In this document: positions 34,699 to 46,312 of the stretch, piece by piece
Layout of the letters: each line of letters begins with the position of its first letter
Position numbering within the stretch: the first letter of the stretch is position 1
Source: Neoceratodus forsteri
Lineage: Eukaryota > Chordata > Ceratodontiformes > Ceratodontidae
Length of the DNA: 64,000 bases
Assembly (NCBI GenBank): GCA_016271365.2
Contig: CM057451.1
Location: 368,983,501 to 369,047,500 of the forward strand
Direction of reading: 5' to 3'
Notes under the pieces: model-generated
Database searches by the model: none
Told to the model about the DNA's origin: nothing
Seen by the model: the letters and a program-made list of their open reading frames with translations, nothing else
Position numbers and translations under genes: made by a program

Positions 34699-36177
34699 AA
34701 ATGGAGGCACCACTTTGGATTTTGTTCTGGGAAGGAAGGTGCTCGGGCAAGGGGGCTAGCATTTTGGCTATCTGGCAGTGGGTAGCCCAAAAGCTGAAGC
34801 AAGTTAACTAGTGTGTTGCTGTGTGCTGTGGATCTTGTGCTGCTGTTTAAAAATGCCAACTGTTTACCAAGGAGCAGTAAAGCCAAAAGTGTGCCCTTGT
34901 CCTGCATCAAATTGTTTACAGAGTTTTTGCCTGCTTGTAAAATGAACTGTTGTAAAGAAAAGTGTGGAAGACTAGGGGTAACAACAGAAAAATTGTGCCC
35001 TGGACATTTGAAATGCTTTTAAAATGAACTGTTGTAAAGAAAAGTGTGGAAGACTAGGGGTAGCAACAGGAAAATTGTGTCCTGGACGTTGGAAATGCTT
35101 TCTGAAAGAAATGAGAGACTTGCAGGTGTAAATGGCTATGTTAAATGGCTGAAATGGGCTCCTGCCGTGGAGTCAGTTGAAAAAGAAAAAAAAGTTGCAT
35201 TTTGCAGTTTAAATTTGCCTGCTTGACGATCGCCATGAGGAGAAGAGCCCTCGCGAGGAAGAAGAGGCTAATTTGCATGGCGTCATGTGATTGGTCAGGC
35301 TGAGATCAGTCCCACCCCTCAGCCAGCTCTACATTGACTGCCCCAGCATTCGAGAGGGGGTGGGAGTGGAGTGCATGTACTGGCTGGTGGAGGAGCATCG
35401 CGGAGTGTTAAAATCACTGTAAGCATTGTAAAAATAGGCTATCTTGTTTAAAATAAGGCTCAACTCGCTAATCAATTGTCGGAATTGCAAGTTTGGTGGT
35501 CGAGAAGACGATCGGTAGGACTGCCTGCCCGTTTCTGTTCTGAGGCCTCCAAGGACTGGCTGCAGGCTGTTTTTCCCAATCGCAGCAAACTGCTACTGAT
35601 AACAGTAAGTAACAACCTAAAAAACTGCTAAAACAGTGATTTTCTGCCCTATGCCATATAAATGTGTGTGCAGCAGTGTAGTCGCTTTGCAAGTAACAAC
35701 TGTGTCAAGTCCTGCCAGCAAGTGCAACTCTGTTAAGCCATTTACTGTGTGCATAGTAATGAATCCAGCCTCAGTTTAAAGTTTAAAGCCAGAGAGAGAC
35801 TGTGGGTTGTAGCCAAAGTGCAGCACTAGTAATACTGGCAAGCCTGTGCTAGAAAACCTGAAGCTGTAAGGGACTGGTAGTCAAATAAATGTTTCCAGCA
35901 AGTAAAAAGTCTGTGGAAAATCCTGTAAATGTGTTTAAAGCAATAATAGAACAAGTTGTGCAGTTTGAGCAAAAGTTATCAGTAGTTTGTGTAAATCGGG
36001 TGCGCAGTGGCTTGACCCAGATTCTGAATGTTAATGCACAGGAGTGCTGCCGCCGCCATTACAGGATGGGGTAGTAAAGTAAACACAGCTGCAGAGGAGC
36101 CATTTTACAACTAAAGAGTGTGTTCAGTAAAGTGGGACTTTCAGTTACAGTGAACTTTTGTTTGTTTTTCTGCAGTT
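34699..36177 (+). other. Long leader of the LTR element with an 82-bp tandem duplication
   Basis: About 1.5 kb without a long frame lies between the 5' LTR and the first ORF. AAAATGAACTGTTGTAAAGA starts at 34939 and again at 35021, giving two 82-bp copies that include GTGTGGAAGACTAGGGGTA. A stretch at 35225-35400 is richer in CpG than its surroundings. Long structured leaders are common in retroelements that package RNA; function here is inference. Confidence 0.6.
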
Positions 36178-37387
36178 ATGGCCTCAGGACCAGTTCGTTA
36201 CCTGGATCATGCCCGGGTCGCAGTAACAGCAGCAGTAAATAGACTGAGGGATATTGAAAAGTGGTGCTATGGAGGGCAACTACCTCCTCATGTGGTGATT
36301 CCTGGTTTTCCAGTACCTGTATGTCAAATATGCTTGAGAGCTGGATAGGACGTCTTCATGATTCCTCACTGTGCTGGATGCCTAGGAAAATATGGCTTGT
36401 ATAAAGCACCTCCAATCCGGTTGGCTCCCACATGGACAAAGGTTCAGGAATCTGCAGTTGGCAGCACACAGCACCAGGTGGAGCCTGTGGAGGAAGGCCC
36501 CTCGGGGGAGTGTGGCACAATGCTAGAGGGTGCAGAGTTAGAGACAGAACCAGAAGTTGAAGTTTCGGATGCTGAATCTCAGAAAGAAAGTTCAGATAAA
36601 GCATCAATAGACCCCTGGAGGGGGGGCCTAGCCCAAGTCTCTTAGGCGAAGATGAGATGCGGGAGGCTTTTGAGTGGGAGGTGTCGACCTCCATGCCTAG
36701 TGATGAGTGGATAGTCTCAGGAGTGAGAACGACTGCTCACTCCTGGGCTCAGATCCTCAGTGAAGAGGAAGATGAGGGGAACCTATGCGGCCTTGGAGAA
36801 AAGGAACGGGTACACAGCCTCAAGATCTTGCCTCGGAGGAATGTATGGAAGAAAGTGGTGATGCCACTGCCCTGGCTTTGCAAGAGGAAGAAGTCAGGGA
36901 TCCATTTCTAATTTCTTTCAGGATGCAAAGCTGGCAGAACCAGGACTGGCCACCCCCAAGCCAGGCCAGTGGTCTCAGATTGACCAAAGCAAGTAAAGAG
37001 GAGAGACTGGTTCGTAGGAAGGCAAATGAGATCTATGGTATGACCTCTCCTACCTTTCCTCGGAAAGTCTGGGAGAAGATTGAGAACAGCAGGAAATCCT
37101 GGATCTGAGACGAAGCAATGAAAAGTGTGCATCCTGGGGCCAACAAGCATGTGAAGAGCAGACTGGTTCACGAGAAGTATACCCAGTGGAAGAGAGGCAG
37201 GACACTGTTTATAGACAGAGTGAGAATAGTGGACAGAGAGGGACGTGAAATCTCCCACTGTGTGAATTATGTGCTCCCAGATGGGGTAATAATTCAAGCT
37301 CCTGACCTCTGGTACTATTGGCCTCAGTGCAAGGACCTCCCAGCAAATGTGCCCATGTCTACAAAATGGAAAGCCGAGCAGTGGTAG
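36178..37387 (+). pseudogene. Unidentified ORF of the long-LTR element: Cys/His region, acidic centre, basic C-terminal domain
   Basis: The frame starts MASGPVRYLDHARVAVTAAV at 36178. An in-frame TAG lies at 36346-36348, inside a Cys/His pattern (CQIC before the stop, HCAGC after it) that looks like a small zinc-binding unit. An acidic, Glu-rich segment follows (36480-36780). The frame changes at the G-run near 36618-36624 and again near 36775, then stays open from 36785 to a TGA at about 37106 and on to 37387. The last part is basic with TLFIDRVRIVDREGREIS and NYVLPDGVIIQAPDLWYYWP. These breaks look like decay of one reading frame of about 400 codons. I do not recognise the protein: gag-like or accessory regulatory protein are both possible. 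Confidence 0.55.
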
Positions 37388-38743
37388 TCAATACTGCCAC
37401 AGCAGACTGTGAAATGCCTTTATTGATCCGCCAATATGGACATCCAGGACTCAGGTGCCCCACATTCATCAGTCTACAGTGTACTGGCCTTTCCAGAAAC
37501 CATCGACTGGCCCACCAGATGACTTCAGATTCAGAGAGGACACCAACCCAGCTGTATCCTGTTCATCGCCTGGTAATCGGATGACATCGGACCAGCTGTT
37601 TTCTTTTTGTTCCTGTTCTAAGGTTCCATCTCCAGAGGTGACATCAGCCCAGCAGTTCCCAGTTGTGCCCTCCTGTGGTTCCCGGAAGATGTCCGCCCAG
37701 CTGTATCGGAAGAAATGCTGCCAGGGAGAGTCTTCATCAGAGGTGCAGTTCGGTCCCAAAATTTCCATTCTACAAGTGGCTGGTAAGTCCGAACTTTTCT
37801 ATCTTTATGACATTGCCCACACCCTACACTAGCAGACTTCAAAATGTGTGAACTGTCCGCAAAGACTCTCCTCTTCGGGACTTTGGCCTGTTAGAACTGT
37901 GCTTCACTGGGCTCCAGCCCAGGAGAGACTCTTTATTGGACTAGCCTTCGGACCTTGTGATCACTAGTTGGGACTTTTAGGGCACTCCATCCCTCTCAAA
38001 TGTATATTGTAAATAATGTCGTTGTTTTCTAATCTATATACTGTTTTTCTACCTTTTTCTAAAAAAAAATCTTCTTGGGATTCTTCAGTGTTTTGATGGT
38101 AGGGGTCTAGGCAGATTAGGAGTGTGTGTTGTCTTTCTTTTTCTTACAGGTGTTCCTGGGAAGACAGAAGAGAAGACAAGAAGAGGAGGAGGGGCTCATC
38201 GGAGTTCCTCATCAGTGCTTTAGTGTGTAGTAATTTAAAGTACTTTGGTGTTGGTATTGTTGTTGTTACTGTATTAACCCTTTCCTTCCACAGGTGTAGT
38301 TGTGGGGGTAGGGAGGAGACAGTAACATGGTATAAAATGTGGTATTTCAATGGTGTGTGGTTGCAGGTTGCCCAAGGTTGGGGAGGTCCCCGGGTTGTTT
38401 TTGTATTTGGGGTATTAAGTTAAAGGCAGATAGGTTTTCCCTAGAGGGTTAGGGGGATAGACAGGCTTTGGCCCTGACCTGCAGTAGGGACCGCAGTGCT
38501 GATCTATCAGGGCTATGTTCTGGATGGTTCTACCAGAGCCACTAGGTGTCCATAGTAAGTGGATAGTGTAGAGGCTGATATGTCAGCTCAAGGCCTCTAG
38601 GCCCTTAGTGTTGCCTGCCTGTGCTTGCACATGGTAGGAGGGGGCCTGATTACCCCCCCTCTGCAGGTAGCACATAGGGTGGGATGGCCTATATGCTGGG
38701 TAAACAATGACTGCGGACAGTCATTTTCTTGGTCAAGGGCGAG
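37388..38743 (+). other. 3' interior of the LTR element, short frames and possible splice sites
   Basis: The frame 37455-37832 (125 residues) has imperfect repeats (MTSDQLFS, VTSAQQFP, KMSAQLYR), none matching a known domain. GGCTGGTAAGTCC at about 37780 resembles a splice donor, and TTCTTTTTCTTACAGGTG at about 38133-38150 an acceptor. The region before the 3' LTR has no clear polypurine tract; the last bases are GGTCAAGGGCGAG. Confidence 0.4.
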
Positions 38744-40239
38744 TGTAACCCCCTTGTTACCCGAGGTTATTACAATCCCAGTCAGACCTAGTGGTAGGCA
38801 GGGAAGGCAGCTTGTGAAACTCCAGTTAAATGGGTTTCACACTGTCTCACTCTGTTCTCAGTCTCAGCTGAGACTGAGGGATGACATCACCAATAGAACT
38901 ATCGCAGCTGCATGAGCCACATCGGAATCTGCAGCAAGAGAGTTGGCATAGAACATTGGGAGGTTTTGAAGTGAGTCAGTGTGAGTCAGTTCAGTGTGAA
39001 GTTGGGAGCTTGCTGAGAAAGCAGCTCAGTGAAGGCTCTAGGAGTCTCAGCCCTGACAGAGGGCTACTTTTAGTTTAAAAGGGTGTGTGTCTCCACCTTA
39101 AAGAGAAACACAGAAGATAATTGAAGTGGTGGAGACCGCTGTTTTCGGGTCTCAGTGCCCCCTTCCTTGGGGGGGGCAGGAAAGGGTTCCCTGCAGATTC
39201 CAGGGGCAACCCCCTAGTTCTGCTTGTAAAGGAAAAGCTGCCTATGTGTTCCAGAGTTTATTTGGGAGAACAAGAAGATTTGTGAGTCGCCTGTGGGGCA
39301 CCTGCAACGTGAGGGTGAGTGTCTGCTCTTGCTAAAAGGGCCTATGTTTTTCACCCTGGGACTTGTGTGACAATGTGGGGATTGAACTACTAAAATATTG
39401 GGAAGCCTAGAGTAACGGGCTAAGCAAAGTAAAAGTAGGTTCAAGTCCAGAGCTTGTTGGGATGCAAATGATATGTAGAGAAGATGTGACAGATGTCCAC
39501 CCAGAATCTACATTTGAAAGTTTTCAGTAAAGGAATTGTTCAGTTTCCAGAGAAATGGCCAGGTATGGGCTGTGAGAGCTGGAGGTGGGTGGCCCCCCAT
39601 CTTTAGTGACCAGGTCCACCTCTACAAATTTCTTCTGTGGATTTCTACTTTACCTCAGGCACTTGGCCAGTGATGAGGGAAGTACCCAGATGTGGGATTG
39701 TAAGGAAAAGTCTCTCTAGGAGTCGAAGACTCTACTGTGGTTTGGGGAGCCACAACAGGATAATTGGTTCATTCCTCACATGGACCGCGGATCAAGTGGC
39801 CGGCGGGGGAGCCGGGCCAGTGGGGAAAACCCAAGTAGTGTACAAGTCAGGCTGTGTACCCAAAGCTGCGTGCAAGTCCGGGCTGTGTACCTGGTGGGTT
39901 TAGAGCCTGAGGGCTGGAAATGGTGATAAAGTGTTCTGTTGTCTCTAATCTGCATTACCAGGAATGTAGCCCTGTGGGGGTCCGTCTATGCTTTGTTTGT
40001 TCAGCTTGGATGTGAATAAAAGCCACACTGAAGAATCCCATTCCTGGTTCTGGACATTACAGTTATTGCTTCCTGTGTTCGGATTTACTTGGGTGCCCCT
40101 GTTCAGAGTAGCCAAACCTAGGTCCCCTGTGCCGAGTAACCTCATCCTCCCCGAACCCAGTCCCCACCAGGTACTGCTGTCAGCTTCAACAGCATGCCAC
40201 CTGTCATTTTTGCTAAAAAGGCAGGGGTGAGGGGTTACA
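38744..40239 (+). repeat. 3' LTR of the long-LTR element
   Basis: 1496 bp, almost identical to 33205-34698 with scattered single-base changes (for example CCCGGGG against CCCGAGG near the start). It ends GGGGTTACA followed by TAAG. Confidence 0.92.
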
Positions 40240-40243
40240 TAAG

Positions 40244-40860
40244 TAATTTATCAAAAATGTCTTAGAGCATATCAAGCTATCAGCTATACATGACTGACAT
40301 GGAAAAATAAGGTATTTAATCGTATAAAATAGTTCCTATCACTTTTAAAAACTTCTCTGACATTACAAATAACTTTAGAGGAAGAGCAATGGGAGGGGCA
40401 GTAGTTCACCTTAAAATAGCAGATGATATTTGTAATTAATTCTCATCCACCATTACTGTTACAGTTTATTCATTGAAAGAGTTTTACCATAAAAGGCCAC
40501 CTGATCCAAAAAAACTAGTTTTCACATAGGATGTCATTGCCAGCCATGTTTCAGATGTTGAAGCTGCAAATTGTTTTGTAAAAAAAAATCTGCCATAGTC
40601 AGTTTTGTTGATGTTTTATCAGCACTTTGTTTCTGCCTGCCCGACAGTTTTCTCTGTGCAGCCACATCCCCAGAATGATGTCATGCAAGGGCACTGTCAG
40701 TGTTTTACACACAGCACCAAGAAATTCTGGATAAATTATAAAGGTGATTTAAATGTTAGTTACTCAGAGGTGCAGTCCCTTATTTTGGTGGTGGTGACTG
40801 TGCCTAATATGTAGATGTATATATAACAAGACACTGTGGGTACAATAAGAAGGTTTTTTT
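40244..40860. other. No gene recognised
   Basis: AT-rich flank of the LTR element with only short frames and no internal repeat. Confidence 0.4.
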
Positions 40861-41047
40861 TTCCAATTGTTTGACCAGGTGAGACACACTAAGCTGAAAG
40901 CTTGTTTACAGGTGTAATCTGGGATCATAGGGAAGTTAAGTGGCTTGCTCAGGGTCACACAGTATGCAAGTGGGGGCTGTGGGATTCAAACCCAGGTCTC
41001 CAGATTTGCAGCTCAGAGCCTTAAACCACTGCTCTATACTGCCTCCC
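40861..41047 (-). repeat. tRNA-derived SINE
   Basis: Read on the minus strand, it begins GGGAGGCAGTATAGAGCAGT (A-box region), then has GACCTGGGTTTGAATCCC (B box). The body CTTGCATACTGTGTGACCCT and AGCAAGCCACTTAAC follows, and it ends with CCTGTAAACAAGCTTTC...CACCTGGTCAAACAATTGGAA. Promoter boxes come from a tRNA gene; the tail resembles LINE-A/B 3' ends. Two further copies of the family are at 49791 and 53181. Confidence 0.88.
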
Positions 41048-41327
41048 AAGTTGTGGGTACAATTCCCTTATTGAGAGGTGCAGTCTCATATCTCAAAAAC
41101 TCTCATATGTTTATTTTCCAAACATGGCATTGTACATATAGTATCTACCTGACAAGAGTTCTTTACTGAGAGATGTAGTCTCCTATGTCAGTAGTGTAGA
41201 TGTCTGCAATACCAAGACTGACCAACAGAGGTCTCTGTTTCAAAACAGTCAGGATGAACCTCTTCCCAGAGGAGCTGGGGTATTTCAAAACAGTGCTTAC
41301 AAACTTTGTCTAGCATGATGTCACACT

Positions 41328-41762
41328 TGGGGGTTGCAGCACTGAGAATAACAAGGGATGGGTTATGCAAATGAAGCTGGCCACAGAAATAAAAGCATAT
41401 ATTTCATGGAAAAGAGCTCTTTTTGGTAGTCTGAATGGTAGGAGATTGAATCACAACTCCTACAGGTTAGTACAGTTTAATACTCCAATTTGCTATGGCA
41501 AAGCTTGTTGAACCACTTTAAAAACTTTGTTTACCTTGCAAGAAGTAAAGGCTGGGGGTTGCAGAACTGAGAAAAAAGGGAAAGGGCTATGCAAATGAAA
41601 TGAAGCACTGAAATAAAAGGATTTTTTTCCATGGAAAACAGTACTTTTTGGCAGTTTGAATGGTAGGAGACTGATTCACAACTCCTACGGGTTACTATGC
41701 CCATTTGCTATGGCAACCTTCAATAAATTACTTTAAACTTTGGAGAAACAGGTCCTACTGTA
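41328..41762. repeat. Two tandem copies of a ~225-bp repeat
   Basis: TGGGGGTTGCAG starts each copy (41328 and 41553). Shared blocks include ATGCAAATGAA, TTCATGGAAAA/TCCATGGAAAA, GAATGGTAGGAGA and TCACAACTCCTAC, then TTTGCTATGGCAA. Copies differ by substitutions and small indels. No coding content. Confidence 0.78.
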
Positions 41763-41929
41763 TAAGGTTACTGACAGTGAGGACTAGACTGTGAGTTCAG
41801 GAGATGACATCATAATCAGCTCTTCACTGATACTGGCTTTTTTGAACAGGCAGTGAAATCAGGGTTACAAAGTTGCTCATAACTTTAAAACAAAGCAACG
41901 CACAAACCTAATTTTTGGTATGAGATTTA

Positions 41930-42290
41930 TTGGGGGTATGCTTATTCCAAATCTTCAATTAGCACTTTTGGCCAGAGTCCCTCTTTAATTAATCTCAAGG
42001 GATGTTCCCTTCCAATTGGAATCTAAACTAACTGTCTCAGAGGGTAGATTTAACATCCTTTCAGGTACCTTCTATTGGCAACCTGTCACGTTGGTAAATC
42101 TTTACTTTCCTCCAGGGATGGATAAAGGTGTAATCTGTAGATTTTTTAATAAACACTTAGACCAGTTAAAAGGACACCTAATCATGGGGGTGTCCACAAG
42201 TTAATGATACTGCCAGATCTGGATTACATCACTCCCTGAAACTTTTGCCACAGAGCAGCACAGAAATACATTTGCCACATACTGGATTAT
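41930..42290 (+). pseudogene. L1 endonuclease fragment (left part of the split plus-strand L1)
   Basis: The frame 42016-42204 reads LTVSEGRFNILSGTFYWQPV then TLVNLYFPPGMD and HLDQLKGHLIMG, matching the second half of an L1-clade endonuclease up to the GDFN motif, which is degraded (GVSTS). The protein is cut by LINE-A at 42290; its continuation (I-D-P-C-R-H-L-N-P-H-K-Q-E-Y in single letters) starts near 48545. This establishes that the L1 is older than LINE-A. Confidence 0.8.
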
Positions 42291-44104
42291 TATTTATTTA
42301 GTTATTTCAAACATTTCACCAGGAAAGACATACTGAGCTGCTAACAGCTCATTTCTAGATGCATCCTGGGGGTAGGGGAATGTGGAAAATCATATCCAGC
42401 AAATACAATATATCAAGGAGAATAATCAAAATTGAAGACAAATGAGTATAACAGATATGTGTAATAGAGAAAATAACATTTAAGAGGTAAATTACATGAT
42501 GGAACTACTCTTACAGAACAATGAACAGAAAAAGAAAGAAACAAATTGCCAGGACAAAACTAGTGGGGTGGGGGTGGAGAAAGAGTCAGACACAGTTACA
42601 GGAGGGAGAAGAACAGTCATGAAGGAGATACTTTAAGGAGAAAGCAGAAGAGGCAGAGCGAATTGACAAGGGAAGGGAGGACCAGAGTTTAGGAAAGCGG
42701 CATGAGAAAACAGATTAACCAACAGTGGATTTTCTAGAAGGAATACTGAGGGAATGGGAGGTATTATTATGTAAAGGGTAGTAGGAAGCTGAGGGAGAGG
42801 ACAGAAGGGATATTAGGTAGGAGGGAAGGGAACCAAACCAGAATTTAGATATAAAGGAAGCACAATGGCAAAGGAACCTGGCATCAAGTAAGGGGAGTGA
42901 AAGGGCAGAATAGCATGAGCAATGGTGGGTATGAGGTGAACAATTTAAAGCAAAATAGTAAAAAGAGTGGAAGAGGGGATCCAGTCTGGCAAGGGAGGAA
43001 TTGGGAGTTCCACTGTAGACTGTGTCACCATAATCAAAAATAGGGAGAATCATCTTTACAACAATCTCTCGGCAGACAGGAAGTGGGATACTCACTTTGT
43101 TTCTATACAAATCACCAAGCTTGGGGTGGAGCTTTTGGTGAATGGCATAAGTATGACCCAAGAAATCAAGATGACAGTCAAGCCAGACCCTGAGGTACTT
43201 AAAGGAGGATACATGCTCAATAATGGCACCATCAAGGGTATGAAGTGAAGGGAGAGTGGTGAGTCTGGAATGCCTCTGATGGGTGCCAAAAGTCATGGAG
43301 ACTGTTTTTTTGGCATTGAGGGACAGACTGGAAATGACGCTGAATATTGTCTAAATCCAGCTGAAGCTGAGAGGTAAGATCACGAAAAAAGGAGCCAGAT
43401 GCAAAAATAACTGTATCATATCCGCATACATAAGAATGGACACACAGGAACAGACTGAGAGGAGGTCATTCATGAATATGGAAAAGAGAATGGGACCCAA
43501 GACAGACCCATGAGGGACACCTGAGCAAAAAGGGAGTGGTGAAGAAATGGAGCTACCTATTCAGACAACTTGAGACCGTCCCTCAAAGTAAGAACGAAAC
43601 CAGCTGACTGCAGAGTCAGAAAGACCTGCTGCTTTAAGCTTGTCCAGAAGGAGGGGAGGTGCCACTATACCAAAAGCTTTAGCAAGAGCAACAAAAATGG
43701 TGGACGGGATCAGATGCTGATCCATACCTGCAAGGATGAAGTCAGAGACCAAAGGAGGGAAGTGGAGTGGGATTTTCTAAAACCATACTGAATGGGGGTG
43801 AAGTAGGAGTAGGAGTCGAGGAAGGAAGAGAGTTGTGACAGTACAAAGTTTTCCTGTCATTTAGGTAGCGTAGGAAGGAAACAGGATGATTGTTACCGGA
43901 GAAGAGGGATCACATCCTGTAATTTTGCTAGTGTAAAAAGGAAAGAGATAGAACAGTTGTTACCAAGAGAAGATGGATCACCACCTTTAGGAATATGAAT
44001 GACAGTAGCCTGCTTCCAGGCATCAGGAACAGCAGCAGAGGAAAAAGAAAGGTTAAGAAGCAGAATAATAAGCTTGCAATGGCAGGGTCTGAGAGAAATA
44101 GATG

Positions 44105-44280
44105 TTTGGGATCAAGGCAAGGCAAGGCAAATTTTATTTTTCATGCGCCCAATCACAGAGGCTCTGGGCATCATACAATCAAAGTACATCAAAAAACAAT
44201 TAAAACACTATAAATAAAATACAAAACAGTCCAATTAAATACTTAAAATAAGACCACCCAAAACCGGGGTCTGACCTAGC
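44105..44280. repeat. Short inserted repeat with GGCAAGGCAAGG start
   Basis: CAAGGCAAGGCAAGGCAAAT, TTTATTTTTCATGCGCCC and ATACAATCAAAGTACATC interrupt the LINE-A RT coding region. The opening resembles repeats of several vertebrates that begin CAAGGCAAGGCAA followed by TTTATTT. Boundaries are approximate, and I see no promoter or coding content. Confidence 0.55.
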
Positions 44281-44470
44281 AGCACCTATGTTAGCTACAA
44301 GAGAGGAGACGTTCAGTGACCTAAAGGACCTGAGATGTATAAATTTATAAAGTTCAAGGCCATCAGGGCTACTGCTTTAGTGAGGATTAAGAGCAAGCAA
44401 GGCCTTGAGGGTAGCCAAGATGGTGATTGAAAAGAAAGAAAAAGAGAGATTTGAAGGAGGAGACGGTAGA

Positions 44471-45758
44471 GGGTCCAACTCTCAAAGAGGGCTGCATCCG
44501 ATGCAAGCTGTGGCAAACAACAGCTTGTGCTGAAGACCCATGCACCAGGGACCCTGTACCTGATTCTGGTACACGAGGGGTCCCGACATGTAAGTTCTCA
44601 CGCTTGCGACAATCCCTTCCTTGCACCAAACACCTGGCACATGGGAAGGGTCTGCTGCAGGTTATGTAGTTGAAAAATCTCCTTCCCCGGTGGTCTAGTA
44701 CCCCCCAACCCAGATGCTGTCCAGGTCCAGAATGAATAGACTGTCCCCTCTCCCTGATCCCCACTGCCACCATATGATTACTGTATTACAGTACCTCCAC
44801 TCCTGAATCCCGATGCCACCTGTTGTACAATTGTAATCTTCCACCCCTCTGAAGTCAACTGTAGTCGTTATGCTGTAAATCCATTTCCCTGGTGATCTAG
44901 TGGCCCCCTTGCCACCACTACCCCAGCAACTAGTGCCAACCCACATCCCGTAAGGAAGCCAGCACCGGCACAGCCCTCCCCTCACCTCTGCGGCCAGTGC
45001 TGACGGAACTGTAATGAAGACCGGTACTGTACAATGTATGCAATGTGCATACCTTGTACAGTACTGGGTCTCAATTACAGTTCAGTTGGCACTGGCCGCG
45101 AAGAAAGAGCTATGTTGGTGCTGGCTCCCGTATCGAGGATGTGGGTTGGCACTACTGCTTGGGGGCAAGGTGGTGGCGCCACTAGATCACCCACGGAAAT
45201 GGATGTGCAGCATGTTGATTACAACACTGACTTCGGGGGGGTGATTACAAGTGTACAAGTGGTGGCATCTGGGTTTGGAAGAGGAGTTACTGTAATACAT
45301 CAATCGTTTGGTGGCAGTGGGGATTGGGGAGAAAGGACCGTCTATTCATTCAGCATCGGGGTTGGGAGGCATGTGACCACCAGAGAATGGGGCTTATGTA
45401 CTGTGCTTGGTGATCAGGATCTGTGCACATTTGCCCAAACAGGCTACTCTTTCAGGTGAGATTTTCTAAGTCCCCTTAAACCAGCCCTGCCTGGTCTAAA
45501 GGGATTTAGAATTTCTCCCTCTGGGTGATATCTGTGAATTGTGAGTCTGGAGCTGTGGGATTGTGCATCTGCCTCCTGTCCCCTGGCTTCTTCTCACAGC
45601 CCATTTCTGGCACAGGGATGGGGCAAGCCCTGTTTAGGGCAGGCAGCCTGCCTTTGAGAATTGCTCCTGGTGGCACTGCATGGCGCAAGGGGTACCTTGC
45701 ACCGTTCATTGTGGTGCAAGTCACTTGCGCCATGCTGGGAGCTTTGAGAATCGGGCCC
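44471..45758. mobile_element. Fold-back DNA element with ~330-bp inverted internal arms
   Basis: Ends are inverted: GGGTCCAACTCTCAAAG (44471-44487) and CTTTGAGAATCGGGCCC (45742-45758), 14 of 17 matching. Inside, 44690-45020 is an imperfect reverse complement of about 45040-45390: for example CCACTGCCACCATATGATTA against GGTGGCAGTGGGGATTGGGG, and TGGACAGCATCTGGGTT-type segments. The loop lies around 45020-45045. The same 3 bases (AGA) flank both ends. No transposase frame is visible. It separates the linker and RT of LINE-A, so it inserted later. Confidence 0.75.
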
Positions 45759-46312
45759 AGAGAGAGGGAAGAAAGGGTGAGGAGGAGGAGGAGGCAGGGA
45801 TGAGAGAGAGAGAGCGTATACAGGTAGTAAAGGAGGAGTTAAAGGAAGAGGCAACAGTAGAAGGGCCAGAGATGATGGAGTCATCAATCCTGAGAATAAG
45901 AGAGGGAGACTGAATCAGAGGGGAGAACAGTGACTGGATAACCTTCCAGAACTTGGAGGGATGATTAATGTTGTTCTGGAATGTGGATACAAAATACTCA
46001 GACTTAACAAGTCTTATGGCTTTGGTACAGGCATTACAAAGGTGACGACAGTTAACCAAAGCAGCCGAGGAGCCAGTGATCTTAAAAGAATGCCAGGGAA
46101 GGTCTCTAGTAAGGAGGCAAGCCATAACCTCAGCTGTGATCCAGGGAAGATAGCCCCACACTCTGTTTTTTCTCAGGGGTGTGTGACGATCCCAAACAGC
46201 CATAAATTTGGATTTAAAGTATTGCAGGGCAGAATTTATATTATTGGCTGTTGAGATTGGGGACCAATCAGTTGCACCTATGTTAGCTAGGAGAGTGGAG
46301 AAGTTCAGTGAC

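Larger units (their letters stand above)
33205..40239 (+). mobile_element. LTR retroelement with ~1.5-kb LTRs and no recognisable pol
   Basis: Two nearly identical LTRs (33205-34698, 1494 bp; 38744-40239, 1496 bp) start TGTAACCCCCTTG and end GGGGTTACA, giving a perfect 9-base terminal inversion. TAAG flanks both sides (33201-33204, 40240-40243), a 4-bp TSD. The 4.05-kb interior lacks any protease, RT, RNase H or integrase motif I can find. Its only sizeable coding trace is 36178-37387. Either it is a non-autonomous derivative mobilised in trans, or it has an unfamiliar gene content. The high LTR similarity suggests it is young compared with the Gmr1-like element. Confidence 0.88.
42715..46240 (-). 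pseudogene. LINE-A linker and reverse transcriptase, broken by stops and insertions
   Basis: Linker: 46203-45763 with WITAEVMACLLTRDLPWHSF and ACTKAIRLVKSEYF. After the fold-back insertion, RT resumes at 44455 with ALLALNP and SSSPDGL. It continues from about 44090 with VPDAWKQATVIHIPKGGDPS and at 43752-43561 with STIFVALAKAFGIVAPPLLL and DKLKAAGL, where the usual catalytic Asp before L-A-K-A-F is Ala (FVALAKAF against FVDLAKAF in LINE-B). The YADD box near 43420 is degraded but DTVIFASGSF remains. The C-terminal frame (43296-42715, 193 residues) reads FKYLRVWLDCHLDF and VKMILPIFDYGDTVY, then ends at PSRKSTVG. Confidence 0.82.

Noticed and set aside
36356..37297. Minus-strand frames of 112 and 129 residues in the long-LTR element
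   Set aside because: They mirror the sense-strand frame and show no domain.
44461..45768. 8-bp TSD for the fold-back element
   Set aside because: Only AGA matches at both borders; longer matches depend on shifting the ends in GA-rich flanks.
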